A DNA stretch of 6,753 nt from contig BQIY01000121.1 of the NCBI GenBank assembly GCA_021604265.1, positions 1-6,753 on the forward strand. The letters are read 5' to 3'. Position 1 is the first letter of the stretch; the number at the start of each line of letters is the position of its first letter. This DNA is from Nitrospirales bacterium. Its GTDB lineage: Bacteria; Nitrospirota; Nitrospiria; Nitrospirales; UBA8639. The notes beneath the pieces are model-generated. The model was not told the DNA's origin. It worked only from the letters and a program-made list of their open reading frames with translations, and made no database searches. Below are positions 1 to 5,146 of this stretch, in pieces. The translations under genes and the position numbers were made by a program.

Positions 1-24
1 CATGTTGCGCGTTTGCCTTAACAG

Positions 25-54
25 TGGACAATCCCTGACCAATCATGAGATAAC
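25..54 (+). promoter_or_regulatory. Candidate sigma-70-type promoter for ppiC
   Basis: A TGGACA box (25-30, five of six matches to TTGACA) lies 18 bp before GATAAC (49-54, four of six matches to TATAAT). Transcription would start near 61, leaving a leader of about 36 nt that contains the ppiC ribosome-binding site. This was matched by eye only, and the left edge of the window hides anything further upstream. Confidence 0.4.
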
Positions 55-96
55 TGCGTTTTCACGAACCCATTCTCAGCAAAAGGAGATCGATCG

Positions 97-375
97 ATGG
101 CTAAAGCACGCGCCCGACACATTTTAGTATCCACAAACGAAGCTTGTGAAAACTTGAAAACGCAAATCGAAGGCGGTTCTGACTTTGCGGAACTTGCCAA
201 AGAACATTCGTCCTGCCCGTCAGGAAAACAAGGCGGAGATCTCGGAGAGTTTGGGCCAGGTCAAATGGTTCCGGAATTTGATAAGGTTGTCTTTAATGAA
301 GAAGTGGGCAAGGTTCATGGTCCGGTGAAGACCCAATTCGGGTACCACCTGTTAGAAATTACCAGCCGTTCTTAA
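97..375 (+). CDS. ppiC: Parvulin-type peptidyl-prolyl cis-trans isomerase (PpiC-like)
   Basis: This 92-residue protein is a single stand-alone parvulin domain, almost the same length as E. coli PpiC (93). It catalyses cis-trans isomerisation of peptide bonds before proline and so helps protein folding. There is no signal peptide or membrane segment, so it should act in the cytoplasm. Visible family landmarks are the opening ARHILV strand with the parvulin histidine (His8), the stretch DFAELAKEHSSCPSG (about 29-43), GGDLGEFGPGQMVPEF (about 46-61) with the conserved GxFxxGxMVPxF loop, and the closing FGYHLLEI (about 81-88) with the second conserved histidine. The ATG is preceded by AAAGGAGA about 8 nt upstream, which decides the start. 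It appears monocistronic, with a hairpin straight after the stop and an opposing gene beyond it. Family assignment is confident; the in vivo substrate cannot be read from sequence. Confidence 0.95.
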   Translation: MAKARARHILVSTNEACENLKTQIEGGSDFAELAKEHSSCPSGKQGGDLGEFGPGQMVPEFDKVVFNEEVGKVHGPVKTQFGYHLLEITSRS

Positions 376-384
376 ACGGCCATC

Positions 385-419
385 GAGGTCTTTCTTGAGC
401 GTATTTCAAGAAAGACCTC
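385..419. terminator. 14-bp perfect hairpin between convergent ppiC and roxA
   Basis: The arms 385-398 (GAGGTCTTTCTTGA) and 406-419 (TCAAGAAAGACCTC) pair perfectly around a 7-nt loop. A second, shorter stem (GCCGTT 365-370 with AACGGC 375-380) overlaps the ppiC stop codon. The hairpin begins 9 nt after ppiC ends and lies 110 nt beyond the end of roxA, so it could end transcription from either side. Neither flank carries a clear T run, so it is not a textbook intrinsic terminator. It may work with Rho or protect the 3' end of the mRNA. Confidence 0.6.
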
Positions 420-528
420 ATTCCCCGAGACATTCGTCTTGTTCCACTTTCGCTTCAATAAACAGAGGCCCCGGCTCACGCTGGATCATCTAGCTTGACT
501 TGTCCTCTCTCTCACAACATGAACGCGA

Positions 529-1680
529 TCAATTGGGGAGATACAGGCTCCCTTGATTGAGAAGATCCACCAATAACTGTAGGGCGGCATCTGATTGATC
601 ATATTCACAAGGATCAATCGTCAACTTCGCACATAATATTTTGACCAGGTCGACTTGAGCGATGCTGCACCGACGATGTCGGCCATCCACGAAGAGTGCG
701 ACCTCACACTCCCGTTCTTGAAACACCATACGCGACCCTTCATTCCGTTTCAGCAGTCCGCCATTGGCCATATGGGCACGCAAATCATCAAGTCGATAGG
801 CCTCTGGCTCGCTCTCTTCTTCGGGGTATTTCGGCGCAGTGATAAACCGTCCAAACCATTCGGCCAACAAATCTTTGTCTTCAAGATACTGCTTCAATAT
901 ATGGTGGACTTTCTCTACAGACTCGGGGGGCAGACTCCCTGGTGTTTTCAGGGGCACGAGATCGGAATCCTCGTACCGGACTTCTTCTCTGAGCATATCG
1001 CCAACATAATCCGCAAACCCTCGGAGGATTTCACTGTGAGACGGTGCGCGAAATCCCACGGAGCACGTCATGCAATCATCACCTTCGGCGATTCCACTGT
1101 GACCAAAGCGAGGGGGGATATAAAGTAAATCACCAGGCTCAAGAATCCACTGCTGTTCCGGCTTCCAATCGGATAAAATCATCACAGGCGTATCCGAACG
1201 ACGCGGAGAATTTGAATCACAGAGTCCGCCCACTTCCCATTGCCGCTTTCCGCTCGCTTGCACCAGGAACACATCGTAGTTGTCATAATGCGGCCCGACG
1301 CCGCCGCCATCAACGGAATAACTGATCATCAGATCATCAATACGCCAGCTAGGAAGAAAATGAAATTGCACGAGGAATTCAGCCGCGGCAGGCACCCAAT
1401 GATCCACCGCCTGAACCAGCAATGTCCAATACTTGTCGGGTAACGTCCGGAACGTCTCATCCGTAAATGGTCCATGTGTCAGATCCCATCGCTCGCTTGC
1501 ACCATCTTGAATTACCAGACGGGACTCTACCGCTTCTTCACAGGCCAGCCCGGCTAATTCATCTGCCGCAATAGGCGGCTCTATGTCCGGCAAGGCCTTG
1601 CGCACCAGAAGCGGTTTCTTTTGCCAATATTCCGCAAGGAATTTATCGAGCGACATGTCACCTAAGGGGACAGGCTTCAT
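529..1680 (-). CDS. roxA: JmjC/cupin 2-oxoglutarate oxygenase, ribosomal protein L16 arginine hydroxylase (RoxA/YcfD)
   Basis: About 383 residues from the ATG at 1680, close to E. coli YcfD/RoxA (373), which hydroxylates an arginine of ribosomal protein L16 using Fe(II), O2 and 2-oxoglutarate. Similarity runs along the whole length: WQKKP (19-23), DELAGLA, SRLV, HGPF, W-LLVQAVDHW, then SWRIDDLMISYSVDGGGVGPH. The iron triad is visible as His131-x-Asp133 in GPHYDNYDVF and His194 in FGHSG. Arg146 (GKRQW) matches the residue that binds 2-oxoglutarate in E. coli, and EPGDLLYIPP and SVGFRAP complete the cupin barrel. The C-terminal half (about 215 on) matches the dimerisation and winged-helix regions. 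A GTG three codons upstream (1689) is also in frame; neither start has a strong Shine-Dalgarno sequence, and ATG is preferred. It lies 88 bp downstream of the acetyltransferase on the same strand and may share its transcript. Confidence 0.92.
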   Translation of the reverse strand: MKPVPLGDMSLDKFLAEYWQKKPLLVRKALPDIEPPIAADELAGLACEEAVESRLVIQDGASERWDLTHGPFTDETFRTLPDKYWTLLVQAVDHWVPAAAEFLVQFHFLPSWRIDDLMISYSVDGGGVGPHYDNYDVFLVQASGKRQWEVGGLCDSNSPRRSDTPVMILSDWKPEQQWILEPGDLLYIPPRFGHSGIAEGDDCMTCSVGFRAPSHSEILRGFADYVGDMLREEVRYEDSDLVPLKTPGSLPPESVEKVHHILKQYLEDKDLLAEWFGRFITAPKYPEEESEPEAYRLDDLRAHMANGGLLKRNEGSRMVFQERECEVALFVDGRHRRCSIAQVDLVKILCAKLTIDPCEYDQSDAALQLLVDLLNQGSLYLPN

Positions 1681-1768
1681 AGGAAACACCAGCTATTGAA
1701 GTAAGAGGATGAAAAGCCAGGGGACATTTTCAAGAAAAGTGCAAGAAGATAGAGGTGCAATACACGCT

Positions 1769-2221
1769 TTACGCTTTTTTTAACATATCGACATGAGGCA
1801 CACCCGCGTCAAGATACCTAGTCGAGACTTGATGAAATCCATACTGCGCATAGAAATTCTTGAGATATTCTTGAGCAGATATTTTAATCGAACAGCCAGA
1901 CCAATATTGCGCTGTCATTTCTAACGATGTACGCAACAATAGATGGCCAATTCCTTGCCCTCGCATATCTTTTCGTACCACAAACCTCCCAATACTGACT
2001 TCAGAAATACTCAACGCTGCTGGAAATAGCCGCGCATACGCCACCAAGGCTCCAGACTCATCACGTCCTTGCAAATGCTTTGTGCCTGCATGGCGATCAT
2101 AGTCATCTAACTCAGGATAGGCACATTGCTGCTCCACGACAAACACATCCACTCGTAATCGCAGAACATCAAAGAGTTGGGCAGCCTTGAATTCAGCAAA
2201 GGTCTGAACATTCCAGAGAAT
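1769..2221 (-). CDS. elaA: ElaA-type GNAT N-acetyltransferase, probable ATT start
   Basis: This is a GNAT-fold acetyltransferase of the ElaA subfamily, which transfers acetyl from acetyl-CoA; its physiological acceptor is not established. Numbered from the ATT at 2221 it has 150 residues (E. coli ElaA has 153). Landmarks are W3, the helix with LFDVLRLRVDVFVVEQ (about 17-31), LVAYARL, IGRFVV (77-82), the acetyl-CoA pyrophosphate loop RGQGIG (87-92), AQEYLKNFYAQYGF (116-129) and GVPH (140-143). The first usable GTG (2152) would cut inside the conserved LRVDVFVVEQ helix and lacks a Shine-Dalgarno sequence. No ATG, GTG or TTG exists in frame between that point and the upstream stop at 2315-2317. 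AGGAGG lies 6 nt before ATT CTC TGG, so ATT initiation is the best explanation. If a pipeline forces GTG, the product is a 127-residue fragment. It ends 88 bp before roxA. Confidence 0.85.
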   Translation of the reverse strand: MLWNVQTFAEFKAAQLFDVLRLRVDVFVVEQQCAYPELDDYDRHAGTKHLQGRDESGALVAYARLFPAALSISEVSIGRFVVRKDMRGQGIGHLLLRTSLEMTAQYWSGCSIKISAQEYLKNFYAQYGFHQVSTRYLDAGVPHVDMLKKA

Positions 2222-2288
2222 AGGGGGCCTCCTACAGTATAGGGAGGAAACAATATCAGGGAGCCTTGCTTCTTGAACAACAGGCCGA

Positions 2289-2318
2289 ATTGTGCCGAGA
2301 ATGAGGACATTTCGTCAA
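2289..2318 (-). promoter_or_regulatory. Candidate promoter for the elaA-roxA pair
   Basis: On the minus strand, TTGACG (2313-2318, five of six to consensus) is followed after 18 bp by CACAAT (2289-2294, four of six). Transcription would start near 2282, giving a leader of about 60 nt to the ATT start at 2221. A second -10-like TATACT lies only a few bases before the Shine-Dalgarno sequence but has no convincing -35 box. Assigned by eye. Confidence 0.35.
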
Positions 2319-2379
2319 ATCAAAGACCAGGGATCACTCGTCACAGGGAAGAGAAGAGGAACGGCTGCTGTCTCTACAT

Positions 2380-2399
2380 AGAAAATGATTCCATTTTCT
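2380..2399. promoter_or_regulatory. Inverted repeat with Fur-like half sites (candidate operator)
   Basis: AGAAAATG (2380-2387) and CATTTTCT (2392-2399) are perfect inverted repeats separated by ATTC. The left part GAAAATGAT differs by one base from the Fur-box half GATAATGAT, and CATTTTC by one from CATTATC. The spacing is one base shorter than the classic 19-bp box. A second, overlapping inverted repeat, ATGATTC (2385-2391) with GAATCAT (2406-2412), is mutually exclusive with the first. The site lies in the divergent region between elaA and the STAS gene, 69 bp before the STAS start. A regulator cannot be named with confidence. Confidence 0.35.
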
Positions 2400-2467
2400 T
2401 CTTAAGAATCATCACGAACACTCCGAAATAAAAGGCAGTTCTTCACTCACACAGGAGAGCAACACCT

Positions 2468-2860
2468 ATGGATATTACGACTTCGATCACACACAACACT
2501 CTCTTACTGACTCTGTTTGGACGGCTCGACTATAGTGCCCGCCACATCTTTACATCCACCGTTCAAGATAGCTGTGATTCAAACACGCACAATATGATTC
2601 TGGATCTTACAGCCGTGACGTTTATCGACAGTTCGGGACTTGGCCTCATCCATAAATGCCTTACTGAAGCTCACGCGCAACATGTGAACGTAACCTTAGT
2701 GAATCCTCGAGAACAAATCTATAGCATTCTTGAACTCTGTAACATGAGCCAATATGTCTCATCATCTGATACCCCTCAGTCGCAAGTAGAATCCAAGGCC
2801 GCCGCTCGTCAACACCATGCGAATGTCCTGACCAAAGATGCGATGAGCATCATTGACTAA
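2468..2860 (+). CDS. Stand-alone STAS-domain protein (anti-sigma factor antagonist-like)
   Basis: This 130-residue cytoplasmic protein consists of one STAS domain (about 1-97) and a polar tail. STAS proteins of the SpoIIAA/RsbV type bind an anti-sigma kinase and are switched off by serine phosphorylation. The signature MILDLTAVTFIDSSGLGLI (43-61) is clear, and Ser55 in DSSG aligns with the phosphorylated serine of B. subtilis SpoIIAA. LFGRLDYS (16-23) is the typical second strand, and LVNPREQIYSILELCNMSQYV (77-97) the C-terminal strand-helix. The tail (98-130) is rich in Ser, Gln, His and Ala and is not part of the usual fold. AGGAG at 2453-2457, 10 nt before the ATG, supports the start. No sigma factor, RsbW-type kinase or PP2C phosphatase lies beside it, so its partner must be encoded elsewhere. 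It could act in general stress, lipid-asymmetry (MlaB-like) or other signalling; the phosphorylatable serine favours the antagonist role. Confidence 0.88.
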   Translation: MDITTSITHNTLLLTLFGRLDYSARHIFTSTVQDSCDSNTHNMILDLTAVTFIDSSGLGLIHKCLTEAHAQHVNVTLVNPREQIYSILELCNMSQYVSSSDTPQSQVESKAAARQHHANVLTKDAMSIID

Positions 2861-3107
2861 CGTCCCCTCCTCACTGACATTCGCTCCACTCAGGATTTAA
2901 CGATCACACGATCCTCAACAAATACGTGACGACGATACAATACAAGGTCATTTCCACCAAGTAGACTCCTAGCGATAGCGAGCGGCGTTCACCTAGTTAC
3001 CCCTAAGGAAGGCCCCGCCTGCAAGGATAACTCTCTAGGGAGACTGTAGACAAAATCAAGGGTTCATCCTCAGAGGAATCGTCCAGGACTATCAATGACC
3101 AAAACCA

Positions 3108-3686
3108 TCACTGACGCCGCTTCCCGTCGAGTTTTATGACAAAGAGACAATTAAAATCTATCGGTTCACCAGGGTTAAGATTAAATTCACTCATATTCAC
3201 AGCTCCCGATAGGCGCACGATTCCTGATCGTCCCTTAAACTGTTTTGTCCCGGATCGAGAAATGATATTCTTAGTTCCAGGGGCAGGAACGGAACCTGTG
3301 ATATGAGTCGAAATAGGAGCACTCTCGGTATCCTGGAGCGGTCGAATACTGACACGTCCATAACTCACAAGCTTTCCTCTTCGTTTTCGTTTAAATTTGA
3401 ATATCGTCGTATCTGTCAGTGTTACGCCCCCATCACCATCCATGACCACATCGGACAGGCAGTCAAACGCCACGCCTAACTTTTTACCAGTCGATACATC
3501 AAACATCGGAACTTTGAAACATAGGACATTATTGATTTGACCTCCATCGGGTGCTGGAACATTACGAAGAAAGGCATTGGCTTTGCCTTTGAGCTGAACC
3601 ACAATAGCCCTGTCATGAGCCATGAGGGGGCTGACCGATAGGCCAAACATCATAAGTGTCACCACTGTGAGGAATGTTCGCTTCAT
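3108..3686 (-). CDS. Exported protein of unknown function
   Basis: This 192-residue protein begins with a typical Sec signal peptide: MKR, then a hydrophobic core, then SPLMA with predicted cleavage after Ala23 before HD. The mature protein (about 169 residues) has no membrane helix and is probably periplasmic or secreted. It looks beta-rich, with many short alternating strands, glycines and prolines, a basic KFKRKRRGK stretch (about 97-105), a repeated VPAPG/VPAPD motif, and SGTKQFKGRSGIVRLSGAVNM (about 145-165). Three cysteines (56, 76, 180) could allow one disulfide. The FKGRSGIVRLSG pattern with a terminal FNCLFVIKL strand recalls the allene-oxide-cyclase/dirigent-like beta barrel, but that is a guess from pattern only. 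The ATG at 3686 is chosen over a TTG one codon upstream because AGGAGG (3694-3699) lies 7 nt before it. It stands alone, with empty sequence on both sides. Confidence 0.75.
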   Translation of the reverse strand: MKRTFLTVVTLMMFGLSVSPLMAHDRAIVVQLKGKANAFLRNVPAPDGGQINNVLCFKVPMFDVSTGKKLGVAFDCLSDVVMDGDGGVTLTDTTIFKFKRKRRGKLVSYGRVSIRPLQDTESAPISTHITGSVPAPGTKNIISRSGTKQFKGRSGIVRLSGAVNMSEFNLNPGEPIDFNCLFVIKLDGKRRQ

Positions 3687-3720
3687 CAAAAAACCTCCTA
3701 TTGGTTAGAGTGGCTGAAGA

Positions 3721-3750
3721 ATTATCGGGAACCGCAAGATGTGGCTTCCA
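3721..3750 (-). promoter_or_regulatory. Weak candidate promoter for the exported protein
   Basis: On the minus strand GATAAT (3721-3726, five of six to TATAAT) lies 18 bp after TGGAAG (3745-3750, three of six to TTGACA). It would give a leader of about 28 nt containing the AGGAGG ribosome-binding site. The -35 match is poor. Confidence 0.25.
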
Positions 3751-4481
3751 TCAGTATCTCTCCTGCAATTACCTAACTGTTCGTTTGACAGAAGAGAAGA
3801 CGAATGCCCTTCTTCCCTTACGATCTTCCTCCCAACTAAACCAGGGTTCCTTCAGATTCCATCAAAAAACATATCTGTTGCATTAGGTATGTAAGATATT
3901 TTCTCAAGCAATGTTTATACCTTGCTCCAGGCCGCTCGATTCAAGTCATTAGTATTGATTAGGGGCATTACAGAAAATCTCACTTGAATGATGATGTTTC
4001 TTCACAACTTATTGATTACATACAGACCATTATTTCTATACCATCTCCCGCTGGAAGTATGAGCCGATTGTCTCGGCTCAAGATCTTCACACTCAACAAC
4101 GCAGCCAGAATTTGAATGCGTCTCCATTCAGTCATACTACGTAACCCTATTCAAGAATCCAACAAAGCATCGCTCCAGATAGATTCACGAACTGCCTGAT
4201 TCCCCAGCCGGCTAACGCTCTGTCGTCTCGATACTTCTCTCCTTGCCGAGAACAGATGGAACTTCATTCTCGTTCTTTCATTGCGAGGCAAGATGACAAG
4301 TCCGATCTCTGAACTATCGCGTCCACGGTGATTGGCAACACTTAGAGACTGGGCCAGAGTTTTGATGCGAGAAAAAAGAAGTGCGAGTGAACAGACAACG
4401 ACCAATCACACACATTAAACCTTTGAAGTGCAGCCACCGATAAGAATATTCAATAATGGCCGCGTTTCATCAAGAATAGAT
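3751..4481. other. Long stretch without a supportable gene
   Basis: Both strands were read for this interval. The frames are short or lack ribosome-binding sites. The longest, on the minus strand at 4151-4405, starts with TTG, has no Shine-Dalgarno sequence and shows no recognisable pattern. A perfect TTGACA occurs at 3785-3790 but has no matching -10 box at 16-18 bp. The only distinct structure is a short hairpin at 4060-4080. The interval could hold regulatory RNA or a worn-out gene, but nothing in it proves either. Confidence 0.5.
4060..4080. repeat. 8-bp inverted repeat (stem-loop)
   Basis: TGAGCCGA (4060-4067) and TCGGCTCA (4073-4080) pair perfectly around the loop TTGTC. There is no T run on either side, and no gene ends nearby, so it is not an obvious terminator. 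Its role is unknown; it is the most stable local hairpin I found in the empty stretch 3700-4480. Confidence 0.4.
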
Positions 4482-4499
4482 GGTTCTTCATGAAGAACC
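4482..4499. promoter_or_regulatory. 18-bp perfect palindrome, candidate operator
   Basis: GGTTCTTCATGAAGAACC is fully self-complementary with no loop, a symmetry expected of a binding site for a dimeric regulator. It ends 47 bp before the start codon of the small gene at 4547, and only 31 bp before that gene's ribosome-binding site. It could equally fold as a hairpin in the leader RNA. No regulator gene is adjacent. Confidence 0.45.
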
Positions 4500-4546
4500 T
4501 CATACAACCATTCATATTTCAACATGATTGAGGAGTAACAAGCACT

Positions 4547-4711
4547 ATGAGTCAGTTTGCCCCCAAGCCTGTCCGTGAATTCCTAAAAGATGTCAAACGG
4601 GCATCAATGAAAGAGAAAAAAAGTTTGATCATGAGCCTGAAAAAAGCTCAAGACATGGCTGAGGCATTAGAGGATACCTTCCCCACTCACCAGATATCTC
4701 AAGGTTCATAA
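4547..4711 (+). CDS. Small charged protein, 54 residues, unknown function
   Basis: An ATG-started frame encodes 54 residues beginning MSQFAPKPVREFLKDVKRAS and ending SQGS. GAGGAG (4530-4535) lies 11 nt upstream, a strong but slightly distant ribosome-binding site. The middle part (about 8-43) is rich in Lys, Glu, Asp, Leu and Met with few glycines and no prolines, and should form one or two amphipathic helices (KEKKSLIMSLKKAQDMAEALED). There is no signal peptide, cysteine or membrane segment, so it is probably a soluble cytoplasmic protein that binds a partner or nucleic acid. I do not recognise a family. It is preceded by an 18-bp palindrome and followed by non-coding sequence. The good ribosome-binding site, the protein-like composition and the isolation in an otherwise empty region support it as a real gene. 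Confidence 0.6.
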   Translation: MSQFAPKPVREFLKDVKRASMKEKKSLIMSLKKAQDMAEALEDTFPTHQISQGS

Positions 4712-4840
4712 ATGAACTCTAGCCCCCATCACCCTGCAACACACCGTAAGAATTGATAGAGTAGCTGTGATCTTCCCGAGGGATTGCTGGACGGCATAAT
4801 ACCCATCCGTTCCCTACGTGGTCTCTACAAGGCACTCTCT

Positions 4841-5145
4841 TTAAAAAACGTCTCGACCCATAGCCAGTAGGCTCGAAGGTACTCCTGTAAGTTTCATGAC
4901 TTTCAGGACACCGTCAACCATACGCTCACGGAACATTTCCACAACAACGTCAATGAAATAATTCCAGGCCACAGTCAATGTCGACCATGTTTTGCGTATA
5001 TCATGTCCTCAAAAGCCAACCTGCGGATACGCTTCCGTCTCAACACTCTCGCCTTATTCTCTCCACATGGATTATCGAATGCGACCGCGGTACAATGCTG
5101 GTCTCCACGAAAAATCTTAAAGAGAACGCGTCTTGAGTTTTCAAT
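4841..5145 (-). pseudogene. Possible frameshifted gene remnant, family not recognised
   Basis: Read on the minus strand, 4844-5008 is an open frame ending at TAA (4841-4843), with coding-like content such as TLTVAWNYFIDVVVEMFRER and DGVLKVMKLTGVPSSLLAMG. Just upstream, a different minus frame reads FRGDQHCTAVAFDN, then RKRIRRLAFEDMIYAK, before hitting a stop. The two frames join into one reading if a single base is added at the AAAA run near 4991-4994. There is no convincing start codon or ribosome-binding site for either piece. The opposite strand is also open here and is rich in His and Asn, as expected of an antisense frame. It may be a decayed gene or a transposase fragment; it may also be chance. 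Confidence 0.22.
5068..5096 (+). promoter_or_regulatory. Candidate promoter for the PHP-like hydrolase
   Basis: TACAAT (5091-5096, five of six to TATAAT) lies 17 bp after TGGATT (5068-5073, three of six to TTGACA). Transcription would begin near 5103, downstream of the far ATG at 5003 and 44 nt before the ATG at 5147. This supports the shorter reading of the gene. The -35 box is weak. Confidence 0.3.
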
Positions 5146-5146
5146 T

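Noticed and set aside
655..1443. Several plus-strand open frames across this interval
   Set aside because: They are antisense shadows of roxA, whose minus-strand product matches its family along the whole length.
2107..2310. 67-codon minus-strand frame overlapping the acetyltransferase 5' end
   Set aside because: It is out of frame with the conserved ElaA sequence and has no family pattern; its ATG near 2210 is not needed once the ATT start is accepted.
2861..3107. Possible terminators between the STAS gene and the exported-protein gene
   Set aside because: Only short imperfect stems (such as TCCTCAGAGGA near 3067-3077) are present and none is followed by a T run.
4151..4405. 84-codon open frame on the minus strand
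   Set aside because: It starts with TTG, has no Shine-Dalgarno sequence, is rich in Arg and Ser without any recognisable motif, and lacks support from neighbours.
5003..5146. 48-residue N-terminal extension of the PHP-like hydrolase
   Set aside because: There is no ribosome-binding site before 5003, the sequence lacks hydrolase motifs, and a -10-like box lies inside it; the ATG at 5147 is followed at once by the conserved IVDTHVHLY strand.
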